Below are positions 40,531 to 53,797 of a stretch of DNA of 64,000 bases, one piece after another. The translations under genes and the position numbers were made by a program. Positions within the stretch are counted from its first letter, which is position 1. Every line of letters starts with the position of its first letter. This stretch comes from Paralichthys olivaceus (taxonomy: Eukaryota > Chordata > Actinopteri > Pleuronectiformes > Paralichthyidae), in assembly GCF_024713975.1 (NCBI RefSeq), contig NC_091105.1:20034439-20098438 (forward strand), read 5' to 3'. The notes under the pieces were generated by a model, which worked only from the letters and a program-made list of their open reading frames with translations, was not told the origin of the DNA and made no database searches.

Positions 40531-40615
40531 AAAGTGAAAATAGAAACAGCTCAAAAGATGCAGGATGAGGAGGAAGCTGAAGTGGCTTTACAAACACACA
40601 CGCATATACTTCCTC
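40531..40615 (+). promoter_or_regulatory. candidate IRF-like and PU.1/ETS sites upstream of receptor 1
   Basis: AAGTGAAAATAGAAAC (40532-40547) resembles an interferon-response/IRF element. ACTTCCTC at 40608-40615 is the reverse complement of GAGGAAGT, the PU.1-type ETS core. They lie about 310-390 bp upstream of the ATG of an immune receptor, where leukocyte promoters often carry such sites. The motifs are seen; binding is inference. Confidence 0.3.
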
Positions 40616-40789
40616 TTCCTCCTCCTAACCCTCCTCCTGCCCTCTCCACTCCCCTGCTCACCTCACACCACCTGACTCTGAGCACCATGCAACTGTCACC
40701 GCAATAAAAAAATCACCTCCATCGCTGTCCGGGTCGCTCGCAAGTCTCTCTGTTTGACTGTGCTGACGTGAATAAAGATATTTAGAGAG

Positions 40790-40904
40790 GTGAGTGTCTT
40801 CACTTTCAATCAGCTGTATGGTGTTTGGTGTTTATCCTGATAAATCTTTTGTTATCCACTCCTCTGTCTCCCTGTGCCTCTCTGCTGCTGCGGTGACATT
40901 ACAG
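40790..40904 (+). other. putative 5' UTR intron of receptor 1
   Basis: AGAG|GTGAGT at 40790 and a pyrimidine-rich stretch ending CATTACAG at 40904 would remove 115 nt from the leader, leaving 17 nt before the ATG. A similar small leader intron is possible upstream of receptor 2. Prediction from splice motifs only. Confidence 0.45.
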
Positions 40905-40921
40905 AGCTCGTGTCAGCGGAG

Positions 40922-43900
40922 ATGTTGGCAGGTGCGTTACTTCTGGGCATCATCCTCACAGCTTTACCAGGTAAGAAAAAAACAACACATCACTTCAGAT
41001 ATCAGAGCTTAGTTTTACTGTGAGGTGTCAAATCTATCTAAACATATATTTGCATTCATTTGAAGCAGGAGAGATGAGCTGGCAGCTTCTTCAGTTGTTG
41101 TTAAAATTTGTACTTTATTTCAAAGTTTTACATGAAAAAAAGTGTCACAGATTACTGTAAATCATATTTGGAAAGATAAATGACTGACTAATAGGATCCA
41201 TTATGAACATAGGGTTCTGCAGCCAGGTGTCCTTTGTGCCTTTACGCTCAGGTTATTTATAAGTATTGATTGGCTTTTGTGCAAGGTAGTCAGTCAGGGA
41301 GGCAGTTAGCAGCACAGGCCGACACCACGGCTGCACATCAAGGCTCAATCTCGGTGCTTACAATTTATGGGTCACAAGTGTGGTTTGAGTTCCCCTCCGA
41401 GGGGCCACATGGAAGGAAACGTTTTTCTTGCAGTTGATTCAAATTTGCACTTCCTTTAGTTTCCAAACATGTGTTCTTTGTGGATACAACAGCCAATAGA
41501 TGCTAAATCATTCTGGTATCTGAGCTGGTCTTAAATGAAAAACATTAGTTCAGATAATAAAAAAGTGTGACAAGACAGATGAGTGTAGAGATGCTTTTCA
41601 ACTTAAGTGCTTTGTGCAAGTTTATTATTTTAGGCCTTTTTTTGTGTGTGTGCACATTATGTGTTGCTTTTGTGCACCTTGCTGTTTCTGATTTTGTGTG
41701 TTTGTGCCTTAATATTGGTGCCTCGGTCCTGTCTGTGTTTGTGTGTGTCTGTGTGTGTGTATGTGTGTGCGTGCTCAGGTATCCAGAGCAGGTGGAGTGT
41801 GTCATTTTCCAGGAGGGAGATCTGCGTGTGGGCAGGAACAACTGTCACTCTGCCCTGTCGCTATGACTACCCATCAGGTATGAAACTATTACTTTGCATT
41901 TTTATATTATCCTCATGGGTGGATTTTGTATCCTGTCTTGGTTATTGGATATTAAATATTATACTCTATTAATATAGACTTTTTCCCTGTTCTGGTTTTC
42001 AGGCCACATTGTGAAGCGAGTCATGTGGTTCCGTGTGTCTGCAGAGGGGCGCAGGGAGTTCACCTACCACACTGACACAAATCAGATCAGCCTTTCGTAC
42101 AGTGGACGCACACGGTAGGAGAAACATAGATATGATGGCTGTCGGATGAAATGACGTCTTTGAAAGTGACCTGATTAGAAATAATGTAGGATACTCAAAT
42201 CCTGGGTTTCAGCTACATCGGGGGCAGCTATTCCAGCTGTTCAGTCCAGATTCGGGGCGTGAAGCTGAGTGATGCGGGCCAGTATCACTTCAGGTTTGAG
42301 ACGGACCAACCACTGGGTAGATGGACCTCCCCCGACACCATCACTCTCGAAGTCACAGGTACAAACTGAAACCACTGGAACATCTCCCCTGTGATTGCAT
42401 CGAGTAGAGATAAAGCACTGCACTGGTCTCACCCATTCAGTGGTTATGTGCATGTGTGAATGTCTGTGTGTACATGTCAGACCTCCAGGTCCACGTGCAT
42501 CCAGCCAGACCGGCCAACATGTTTGGCTTTGGCGAGACAGTGTTTGTTGGCTGCCAGGCCAGAGGATGTGCTGCTCCAGGAAGGAGTCTTGCACTCTACA
42601 GGTTTGTTATTCTAGATAGTATAGGTCCATATCATTATAAAATTACACAATGCAACAAAAAGCACAATGCATGTGTCACTAACCTGCCACTGGAGTAAAA
42701 TGAATACTGTTTATAACACTGCGATCTGAACACAGGAATGGACTGAACCTCGGCTCTTATGAGAAATGGATGATCATCACTCGTTTTGACCAGCAGCACA
42801 CTGGAGCGTACACCTGTCGACCAATCCCGCCACAAAATGTACAGTGCCCCTCCCTCTCCCTCGCTCTGGGACGTGAGTAACCTCCATCAACCAATCAAGT
42901 CGACCAAAAAAGGAGGATTTCAGGATACCTGTTCCTACCTACATATGCCTGCAGCTAAAACTGTATTATATATATATATATCCAATATGTGCAATAGTAT
43001 GTGAAGTATTCTAACAGTTTGATAAAATACTTAAAATATTTGATATATGATAAACTGTATTTACATTTGGAATATATCTTCCCTCTTATCTTCTGTTTTC
43101 CTCTCTTTCTCTCTCCCTCCAGACGGCCCTCACTCCACCTCCATATCCGTGTTCCCTGGAGGGGAGATGTCCGAGGGGGGGTCTGTCACTCTGACCTGCA
43201 GCAGTGATGCAGCTCCGCCTGTAGAAAGCTTTGCATGGTTTAAAGGTACAGGACAGTCCAGGCTGTTTACGAAAGGTTGATGACAGAGAAAGGGTTTGGA
43301 TTGTCCTCTAACGTTTAGTGATACGTGTGCTAATCTGCACGCATGTCTCGCTCTGCTCTGCAGACATGGAGAGTGGCAGCATCCCGGACAGTTTCAGGCC
43401 TCAGCTCCACCTGTCCCACCTCAAGTACTCAGACAGAGGAGAGTACTTCTGTGTCGCACGCAGCTCACTGGGGACAGACCGCTCCAAACCACTGCTGCTC
43501 AATGTCACATGTAAGTGTGTTTTCATCACTATCACAGGCATGGTGTGCAGGCAAGACTACATAGAGATCAGAATTTAATTTTGATTATCAAAACCTATAT
43601 TAGATCTGGATGTATGATGTATCATATGTCTTAGGTCTTAAAGGGATAGTTCAGCCAAAAGTGAGTTAGTTAAGCCCTCATGTTCTACTCACCACTTTGC
43701 TATGCTGATGGAGGGGTGGGTGAAGTGTTTGAGTCCACATAGGAGTCTCGGTGGTAAACAGTGTTGCAGCCAAATCCAATACAATTAACACCACAGGAAC
43801 AGTACTGAGGCATTTTATGGGTTTTTCCTCTTGGTTTTTTTTACGTTCTAAGTTGTCACCAGTCATGTCAGTTGTATTGGATTTGGCTGAAACACTGTTT

Positions 43901-46900
43901 ACCCCTGAACTCCAAAAGTGTTCTGTTTGTTGAATCGTAAATATGGGATTTCAAATATACCATTCAGTTTCCTGGGTAAAAACAGCATGATGGATTTTAT
44001 ATGGTTTGATGGTCCGTGAGAATCAGTGGTCCCACCGTGAAACCTGCTCAATTGAAGGTATTGCCGGTGGTGTTGACTCTATGTGAGAGAACATTTTTCA
44101 TGATGTGGTAATAACGTCCCTGTTTCTCTCTCCGTCTCTGAGACTAGACTCTCCAAAGAACACCCATGTGCTGATGAGTCCTCGAGGGGACATCAGAGAA
44201 GGTTCATATGTAAACCTGAGCTGCGTCAGCCACGCTAACCCTCCTGCCTACAGGTACCAGGAATCAACATGGAGTTTCCTACAAGTATAAAGCAAACACA
44301 TGACAAACACATGAACTGAGTGTGACCCTTTTACACATCATGGTCCTTAAGTGTTTTCCCTTTGTCATCACATAAATTAGGAGTGAGCACTTTTGACGAA
44401 ACCAGATATGTATCCATCCTTTATCTTTAAAAAAACTGTGACTGTTTTCCTTTTATTCTACGGTTGTTATAGAAATCCTAAATCATCATCGCTACCCTCT
44501 CTCCTGCAGGTATTCTTGGTATCGTATTCTAGGTGATCAGGTGTTGGCTAAAGGATCATTTCAGAACCTCACATTACCATTGGTGCGTGCTCACCACACT
44601 GGTCAGTACTACTGCACCGCAGCCAACCGATTAGGATACCAGACCTCCCCTGTTGCAACACTCACTGTGCTCTGTAAGTAGTGGCTTTGGGACTCTTTAA
44701 ATTATCTCTGTTCTTATCTGAGATGGTTTTGCCTGAAGCATCTGACCAAATATTGTGGTCACTATTTGTAATTAATACAAATACTCATTTATATATACAG
44801 CCAAGTTACTCTGTGGCGACATTTGGAACATTTTCAAATCAGTATTGACCAACCTCTCTTCCATCTGCTAATCAATAGCTCTAAAGTTCCACCCCGTCTA
44901 TTTGCTCATCTATATCTTCTGTTTCTGTTCTGGAGAGATGATTCAAACTGATTATTAAACTGTAGCTTTAGCTACATATTTTTAAAACAATAACTTTAGA
45001 TTAGGATCCATTTTTGGTGACATATTTAATCATGGGGGAATCAGCAATCTCTCCTGACCTCCCCCTTCTTTCTTTTCTCTGACTCAGGATCATTGTCACT
45101 ATGACTTAGTATTCCAAAGACTCATAACACTGTAGAATGTTGCCTTTAAAAAGTGACCATGTCATGTGGAAAAAGTACAAGATTTGATTAATGCAATCAA
45201 CAAAAACATTAACCACTCCATGTCTCTTTTTTCCCTCTCTCTCTCTCTCCAGATCCTCCTAAGAACACCTCCGTTCTGGCTCGTCCCTCCAGTGTGGTGG
45301 ACGCTGGCCGACCGCTGACTCTGACCTGCAGCAGTCAGGCCAACCCAGCAGTGGACAACTTCACATGGCACCGCTTAGCTCTGGACGGGGGCTCTGTACA
45401 ATGTTAGCATCCAAAAAATGTGATTCCACTTGAAGTTAACTTAACAAAATCATCAATACTGAAGTTCCTATGTGGTAAACTGTTTCTAAAAGCTCATTGG
45501 GCCCCTGCTCTGTGTATATTTGTCTTTATCTGAAACACTCTCTGTGCTCCATTGCTCAGCGTGGGGCGCCAAGTCTGGTCCAGTTTTCACCTTCTCAGAG
45601 GTCGGCCCTGGAGAGAGCGGCCAGTACTACTGTGAGGCCAGGAACCGAATCGGAGCCCACAGCTCTCCGGTCCTCACTGTACGAGTCAGAGGTACATGAA
45701 GATTCATACGTTGGTACTATCTCATCTGTCAGACTCTGTTTGTCTATCTTTGAATTGTGTCACATCAAAAATGAAGCATATTTTGTTTATGTTCATTTAT
45801 TGTAGATTATCACTTTTATTTTTTAGTGTGTTGTTAGTCGGCTGGTTAGTTCACCCATTCAGCCTAAGCTGAAATATCTATATTGGACAGAATGATATAA
45901 GACTCTTGATTACTTGTCACCCTCCACTTGTCGTCAAGCACCATCATGATAGTCACATTTATAGTTTTGAGTTGATTTAGCAATCAAACCTCATGGACAG
46001 TTCTGTAACCTGTTTAGAATGTTATTTTGTGAAAGTGGATAGAAAGACAGGCTGGATTTGAAACTGTGTACAAAGTTGGATGACACTTCTCCACTTCCTC
46101 CTACTGGTGTCTCCTTGAACTGAGAAGTAGCGATTGGGGGCTGGAGCTGCAGTAACAAGGTCCTGTGGGTACACGTGCTTGACCAATCACAAGTGATGTT
46201 TCACCTGATTTTTTACAGCATCAAATAACCAAATAAAACCAAACATGAACACTTGGGGGAAGCACAGTGGTTCCGCCCGTGTCCCTGTGGGTTAATTGAA
46301 GACTCTAAGTGAGTTGTTGTTTGTCTCTGTATGTTAACCCTGTGATACGCTGGTTAACTGTCCATGGTGTACCCCGCCTCTTGAGTAATGTCAGCTAGGA
46401 TTGGCTTCCAGAGAGTTTCGCTAGTTCGCTGGCCACAAAACACAAATGTATTTCTTTAAAAATGGATTATTGCTCAAACAGTGCACCTTGTACACAGACA
46501 AAGCAGAGGAACCTGGTGAGTTTCATTAATGTGATGATGACAATCAGAGTCTTAATCACTGTAGTGGTTCATCTCTGCTTTGACATCATGTGTCACAGTG
46601 TAATGCAGTGGAGGAGATGGCGTGTCTCTGATAACCTCAGTGAAACACCCCTCCCCCATTCTGTACATTTATGCTTCTGATTATCTGAGATTTATATGAG
46701 ATTGTGGCACTAACAGTGTTTTATGTAGGGCTCTGTGAGGTTGAAGTGAGTGATAAAACCTCCTTGTCACTACCGCAGCACAGGGTCCAGGCTCTGGTCT
46801 TCATTGTGCTCTCATGATTCCTGGCCGTTTGTCTATGAGTCATGGTGAGTCACGTAAAGTCCTCTCACTATGAGGGCAGAGGAGGAGGTGATGAGGTGTT

Positions 46901-47544
46901 GTGGAAAACTACTATTTGAGTCTAGACAGCTGAAGAAGTGGAGTTAGGTTTGGACATCACAACTGGAAACACACGTCTCGAGTCTAGACAGCTGCAAGAT
47001 GATGCACAGCTCTTTTCCCCGTTCACTCGCTTTCCCTTTTTCTATTTTTATAGAAGTAGAAATAGGCTGCTGTTTTTTCTTTTAGCTCGCTGAACTTCTA
47101 TTTTTGTTCATCTCATGTCATATCTCATCTATCCACCATTTCCTCTTTTCACTTCTTGCCTCCAGTCCTGCTGACGATGACCTCTATTATCCTTCCCCCC
47201 GGCAGGTCGCCTTAAGGTCATTGCCTTGGCATCAGCAGTGGGCGTGTCTGCTGGACTCATCACTCTGACCGTGGCCATTATGATCAGGTGACACTAAGTA
47301 GAGTTGTGCCAGAAAGTTTGGGGACATACATATTTTTGCTCACATACAGCTGACGAACATGTGACCAGATCCTCTAAGACCCGCACTGCAGACAATTAGA
47401 GTCAGGATACACAAATAACACAAAAAAACAGTTCAGTCCCTGCAAGGACACTGGAAGTAGGGGAGCTTAGGGGGCTCCAGCACCCCTATTGGTGAGAGGC
47501 TGTAGCTGCAAGTCCAAAAAGTTTACTAAACAAATCCAAATAAG

Positions 47545-47575
<31 letters not shown>

Positions 47576-49551
47576 ATATATTATTCTATTGGGAAGCCTT
47601 TAAAAAGTATCATAGCAGTAGACACAAAGTTCAACCATTATTAATTTATGTAATATTTTATATCAGTTTAGAACATTCAGTGTATTTCCAGTGTATGTTT
47701 ACGACCCTAGCTTGTAACCATTTGAAATTAAAGTTATTGAACAAGTGATGCTCAAACAAACAAATATAACCAAAAGAGGACGCTAACCTAGAGCAAACGA
47801 TGCTTTTCTTTAAAAACAACAGATGCAAAAATAATCTCTTCATCCCATAAACAATGAACCTGCTATTAAAACACTACATAAACTAGTGAGGCATACAGAA
47901 ACACACTCAGGTTGACACTCACACAATGAATTCACATCTAATGCCTGAAATAACAACACCAAGTCAATAACAACATCACACAAACCATCTATAGCCTGCT
48001 GCTAATCAACAGCCCCGACTGACGCAGCAGCTGGAGCTTATATAGGGCAGATGCTCTCTGGTGATTGGTGCGGTGGTCTGGAGATCCGCCAATCAGAAGG
48101 AGGGAGAGGAAACGTAGCAGGTGCTGCTGAATAAACTCAGACCACGCCTCCACCTGTCGGGCCCAATCCTGCCCCCGGGACCGCACAGCCCAAATTAACA
48201 TAAACACACAGCAATGACACACGCCAGCCGGCAGTCTTAACAGTACACCTACACTCATTTAGCATCTGATACACAAGAAGGCAACACGTGACACTGACAA
48301 TATCATAATGACAACAAACCTGCATTTCTCGTGTGACCTGTCCAAAGCTGAAAGTGTCACTGTGCTGTTTGAGATGCAGAAAGTTAGTTAACAAGTGAGC
48401 TGTCTGCTGTGGTATTAAACAGAATCAGAATCTTTTATTGTCAGTGTTCAACATTGTCACCAACATTAAAACAGTGAAAATTGTTTTAGCAGCTCTTTTT
48501 GTTACAGCAGCATTTAACTGATTTTGGAATCAAGAAGTAAAAATCGAAATTAATTTTTTTTTAAATCGAAACTTTTTTTTTTCCTTTATAAAAACACAGC
48601 TAACGAGATAAACATAGTAAAATGTAACAGTGTTAATATTAATGTTCTGAACACAAAATAACCCACATATTGCTATCACTGAATTTAATATGACATCATT
48701 ATATAAAGTTTCGCTCAGCACTTACTTCCAGCTTCTCTTGATCTCCAGCTCCTGCTGTCTGTGTGCCAGCGTGTCCTTGGGCAAGATATTAAAACCTGAT
48801 GACAGTGTGTAAATGGTGTGTGATACAAAAAGCACTAGTTTATATGAATGTGTCTGTGAATGCCTGAATGTAGCCTGTACTGTAAGGTGCCTCCCATTCA
48901 CACCGGATTGACTGAAAAACCTGAATTATGTTAGTTCTTTAAATGAACTGATATGTGTACATTCATATCAGTGATCCACTAGGTTTGCATACTTTGTCCA
49001 ACAACAATTAATGCTACTGTTAAATAATTACTATGTTACGTATTGTGTTTTTTTGTGTTCATATTATCTAGTTTCAGAAAAGGATCTGGTTAAGATTGGG
49101 GTCAGCTGCATGTATTGTGGAACTGTACTCTGCTATTTTCTCACTGCTTGATGGGCTATTTCTGTAGTCCTCTGCATAATTACAAATGTTTGTAATCTCT
49201 GTCCATTATCGCTCATTTACTCAATATGAGTTTGTTGAATATTTCATTGATATCTTTTGCAGGAGTTTGATTTTCACTCAGCCAGTTTTGTGGATTAATT
49301 GCATTATTTTTGTGTCAGATGTTATCACTGCATTATGGTTGGATAATCGCTCCTGTGTCTTCACAGCAAGAACATGCACAGAGTAGACATGGAGTCAGTA
49401 GAAGTAGCAAACAAGGTACAGTTATTATTTTACAATACAAACTTACTCACAACATTTCTTCATAATGTAAAATCAAGGTTCTAATACTTATTACACTTAT
49501 CTATGATGTGCGATTTGAATTCACTGTTTTGGCTGCGTGTGTGTGTGTTTA

Positions 49552-49589
<38 letters not shown>

Positions 49590-50539
49590 ACCCCAGCGTC
49601 CGTCAGTGACAGCTGACACCATGTTCTATGAGTCGGCCCAACAGACCTTCCCAGTGAGAAAGGGCAAGATGTCTGACATACCGGTGAGCAGCTCAGTCTT
49701 ACAACAGAAATGAAAATCATGTGATTATTTGATTTATGTTTGGGCGTGTGTGTTTGTCTAGGAAGAAACAGAGGACTTGAGTGACAACTCCCACCCCTCG
49801 ATCGTTCCTCTAAAAGATGCTCCGCCAATCACAGAGGTTGAAACTCGTAAACCCGCCCCCAACTACATCACCGTCCACTACTCCAAGTTGTGCAGGTAGC
49901 TTGTTTTTATTTAAATTTTATTCCAAACCCAGTTTACATGAAATCATGCCCATTTAGAATAGGAGTGATTTTGTCATCTGCAAGTGGACGTTGTTTCATC
50001 TCGGTTGGTATATCCCATGTTCCTCCATCTTCCTCTCTTCTTCTCCTCCTCTGAATCCGACTCTTTTACTTTCCATCTCCTTGTTTTTTCATTCTCCAGT
50101 ATTCTGTCATCTTCCTCCATCTGCTCTTCCTACAGATCTGTTGACCACAGCAGCACATCTACTGTTTCATGTCTTTATTTTACAACCACACTGCTTTATT
50201 CATCCCCATCTCCCTCTTGTTCTCTTGTTGTCATCATCTCCTGTCATCACTGTCTCTTTGGTCTGTTTCATTCCTCCTCTTCTTACGCCTTCTTCTGTTT
50301 GTGACATTACAATAAATCTCTGGTCCCAGTATTGCCGCACAAAATAATATCTCTGTTTATGCGATAATCTGACTCAGATGTCCAGATGAACTCAGATGGT
50401 TTTTATTCGTTGTTGATGTTGATTCAGTGCAGACCAAGTGCAGGTCCACAACCTGCCACTAGGTGGCGATAGAAAACCAAATGACTCCTCCAAAGTTGTT
50501 TACACCTGGGGCAGTACCCCAGCCTCATCCCTGAACTAA
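40922..50539 (+). CDS. Siglec/CD22-like inhibitory receptor, V + 4 C2 Ig domains, ITIM tail
   Basis: Seventeen coding exons join in frame to 649 aa: 40922-40970, 41779-41877, 42003-42114, 42213-42358, 42481-42601, 42736-42872, 43123-43245, 43364-43510, 44148-44253, 44510-44673, 45253-45402, 45560-45691, 47206-47287, 49367-49415, 49597-49683, 49762-49895 and 50428-50539. Residues 1-16 are the signal peptide ([16 protein letters not shown]). The V-set is 17-135, with Cys in [10 protein letters not shown] and SSCSVQI plus an earlier Cys (REICVW) suited to a V-C2 disulphide with GCQARGC in domain 2. YHFRFE carries Arg114, the Siglec sialic-acid residue, and Trp124 follows. C2 domains cover about 136-221, 222-311, 312-401 and 402-495; the membrane helix is about 497-522. 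The tail has ITIM VHYSKL (Tyr608). Such receptors recruit SHP phosphatases and dampen activation. Orthology to CD22, MAG or sialoadhesin is unresolved. The exon 11 donor (GTTAGC) is the weakest splice site. Confidence 0.9.
43636..43935. mobile_element. inverted-repeat element in receptor 1 intron 8
   Basis: Begins AAAGGGATAGTTCAGCCAAA, a widespread fish repeat start. It carries two near-complementary arms: CAGCCAAATCCAATACAA near 43,770 and TTGTATTGGATTTGGCTG near 43,875, each extended by TAAACAGTGTT or AACACTGTTTA. Confidence 0.6.
47545..47571. repeat. (TA)n microsatellite
   Basis: Pure TA repeat in intron 13 of receptor 1. Confidence 0.95.
48769..48960 (+). repeat. tRNA-related fish SINE, family B, 5'-truncated
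   Basis: Starts at GTGTCCTTGGGCAAGATATT and runs through GTGTGTAAATGGTGTGTG to GTAAGGTGCC. It lacks the tRNA-like head. It lies in intron 13 of receptor 1. Confidence 0.55.
49554..49586 (+). repeat. (GT)n repeat next to the exon 15 splice acceptor of receptor 1
   Basis: GT dinucleotides end 10 bp before the CAG acceptor of exon 15 (first base 49597), so this repeat takes the place of a pyrimidine tract. Confidence 0.95.
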
Positions 50540-51602
50540 AGGAAACAGGTATGTCTACATATTACTACTACGAATACTAATACTAATAATAATAATAATA
50601 ATAATAATACATTTATTTATATAGCATGTATTAAAACAAATTGGGGATTGGGGAGGATCTGACTCATAAGTAATACATTCAGGGTTATGTGTTTGTTTTA
50701 TCTTCAATATGAAACGCCTCTGTGAACAAATGAGTACTGGGACTGGACGATATGGACATAAAATTATTTCAAAATTAAAAATTTGATGTCAGTCAATGTT
50801 GATAATTATCCGGATAAATGTCATATTATAAATAACATTTAGAAACTCTTGGGGTTGTGGGTTCAAACTCTCTGTGAGTAGAGAATGATAAACAACAAAA
50901 CATTTTTGAAATCTGAGGTAGATCTGTTTTGCGTTATCCCTAAGCTTTGTATCAGTATATAGTCAACCTTTGTTATATTGCTATTGATGAAAATAATAAT
51001 GTGATCATTACTGACATTATTTTATTGCCCAGCTTTACCTAAAACTAAAGATCTAATTGTGTTATGTTGTTCTGTTGCATTCAGTTGTGTTCTCTTAGCT
51101 TAAGGCCACTCACATTTCTGCTCATATCATTCTACATTATTCTAATCTGCTGATTTTGCCCATGTTCTCCCCCTCAGCTGAACTGAACTCCAGGTTCCTC
51201 CTGTGAACCAGAAACTGTATGGGAACCAGAAATGACTCCCTGTGAACTCAAATGATGCCTTATTACACTGTTCTGGGTCAGACATGTTGTTATGGTTCCT
51301 CAAACCATGAAGGCAACATGTGGCCTTGCTGCTGACGAGCGAGTCCTGTGTCAACACTGTGCTGCAGTAATGTGCTGCATGTCTTTCCTGTTATTCTTTT
51401 CTATGCATCTTACCACAGTTTTTTCTGATGAAGTCAAAACTTTAGAAAAAGCAGCATCACCACTAATAGCCTGCATTCATATCCACAGTACATGTTGTAA
51501 CAAATGTTGCTTTTTAGTTCTTGTGTGACATTCAAATTTGCAACCAATATATAGATGGAGCAATATGACTGTGTGATCCATTAACTTCTACAACCTAAGA
51601 CT

Positions 51603-51656
51603 AATAAAAAGTCATAATCCTTTGCATTCAAACATCTTTGACTCCAATAAAAATGA
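51603..51656 (+). terminator. candidate polyadenylation signals of receptor 1
   Basis: AATAAA hexamers occur at 51603 and 51646, with a third at 51851, about 1.06-1.3 kb after the receptor 1 stop codon. The downstream sequence is T-rich. The chosen cleavage site is not determined. Confidence 0.4.
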
Positions 51657-53797
51657 CAGTGTGGTATTAAACATAATAGTGAAGAAAAGCTGAAAAAAGA
51701 ATATGCAATGAATCTCCACTTTCTATTCTCGTTCTAATTGCTGATGCTGGGACATTTATTCAATTATTAGAACTGTTATTTTTTGAATTTTTATTGTAGC
51801 TTAGTTAGCAGTAAAGCAAATCACACATGTAGCTTGTTACATTAAAGAAAAATAAAACATGTTACAACTTGTATGTTGTAGTTTTTTCGCAGGTCACAAA
51901 TACTTCAAACTAAGCAGAGATTGGTAATATGTTGATTGGGGGATTGGTCGGTAGTAAAGTCAGAGGAATCTAGTGAATAGACTTCGAGGAAGTTAATGAT
52001 ATTTTGATTTTGAATTTCCTCTGAGAGACTGTTGCTGGCTACGTGAAACCTCACACATTGGAATCAGCCAAACATATTGTAGCAATCGCACTAAAATTGT
52101 TCTTATGCTCCATGTTATTTTTTACTGTATGTTTCTTATGTTAATGCTTCAGTAGTACAGAAGTGGAGGTTAGTTTTCAGCTCTGGTTGAAGGACATGTC
52201 CTCGTGATCGCTCACTCTGGTGTGGATTTGAGAAGTTGGTCTGCACTGGTTATAGAGCATCCGTCAGGCTGAACAACCCGCATCCGAACTTCCACAATGA
52301 AGAGGATGAAGGTGATCTCCCTGAGTGATCCTTATTCCAACAAGTTGTGTCTGAGTATTCCTAGTTTGCAGAAGCTAGCAACATACTAACCTGAAACAGA
52401 TCCTCTTAGGTGAAAATCTAGTTTTTAAGCATGTTAACATGTCCCTCTTGTGCCTTTCATATGATAAAAGACACATTTTGAGTGAAGTGAGCAGTCAGCA
52501 CCATGGCTGAGTACACTACACCTCAACACTGCAATAAACAAATGTCCACCTGGACTAAAAAAAATCTGATTCTAAAAGCCATGAGTTTGTGATGTCACAA
52601 ACTCCAGAAACCAATCATGTCAACTTGTGGGTGGAGCTCAGTAGCTGGTGGCATTGTGAGGGTGGGGAGTCGGAGAGGAGGGCCCACGGCCGTATTAACA
52701 TATTTATAGATTCCATTCAGAGAAAAGAAGATGTAGAGTGACATTTAATCAATTTAAGGCCATGAGGGTAATTTTGTTTCTACGTGGCCATTGGAGGATG
52801 CAGCCGACATCAGCTGTGGACCAGTGTCTGCTAAGAAGCGATTGTCTACCAGTAACTGCTTGTTTTCCGTGGGAGCTCTGTCTGTTAAAGTTGTATCGAC
52901 CCGTTCATATGCGTCTACAGCTGCTTTAACCTGAATCAAAGTGTCTTATTATTATAAGCTTGTGTGTATTTGCATGTGATAATGAAGGTGTGTATTAGTC
53001 AAACATTTAACGTTTATCGTCACCTAATAATCACAATTGACATGACATTATGGTGATCGTAGGCAATAGTATTGTTTGTGTGTATTTGCTATATCTATTA
53101 TCTATGATTACACAATATTTGGAAACCACACTGTAACTAACAAGATTTATGGATGGGTCACGTACAAAATAAAGAAATCATCTTCTTTTTACCATTTTCC
53201 TTATGACTCTGCATTATTTGTATCTGCTCTGGGCCCAAGTTGATAACCAATCCTGTCTGTAGGAGCAAGTAATGATGTTTGAAATCCACTTCTTTTTAAA
53301 AAATACCTTTTTATACCTGATTTATTTTTGAAACAAAAACTCAGATCCCATCATCTGTGTAAAGACTGTTGTAGTCATCAGTTTCTGATTCTCATTTGTT
53401 CTTACACCACCAGTGGAACCAGGTGAATTGCAAACATTGTCGAGAAGTGAAACCGTCAACATTTCTACATGAAGAGATTCCTCTGCCCAAGTCTTACTAT
53501 GCCTCAGCCTCAGCTTGTGCAATAATCCTTCTTGGTTGTTGAGGGTGGAAATTGATTGGCTCAAGCAGCTTTATCTCCACTAACCTACAGGAACGTCATA
53601 ATCTTTCTGATTACCAAAACTTCTTTTTGCATTGGTGTGATGCAGGACCCTGAACACATCGTGAAGACTTTCCCACTTTATGTAATCAGCACACTGAATG
53701 TTTGATGATGACAGGAAGCAGTGTGGTGACACCTCCCCACTTCTGCTTTTCACTCCACAAAATGAACAACAAGCACTCAGTCTGTTTGCTTCAGCGG

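Noticed and set aside
48000..48260. GC-rich segment in receptor 1 intron 13 as a possible gene or LTR
   Set aside because: It stands out in composition, but no terminal repeats, coding motif or family landmark could be shown.
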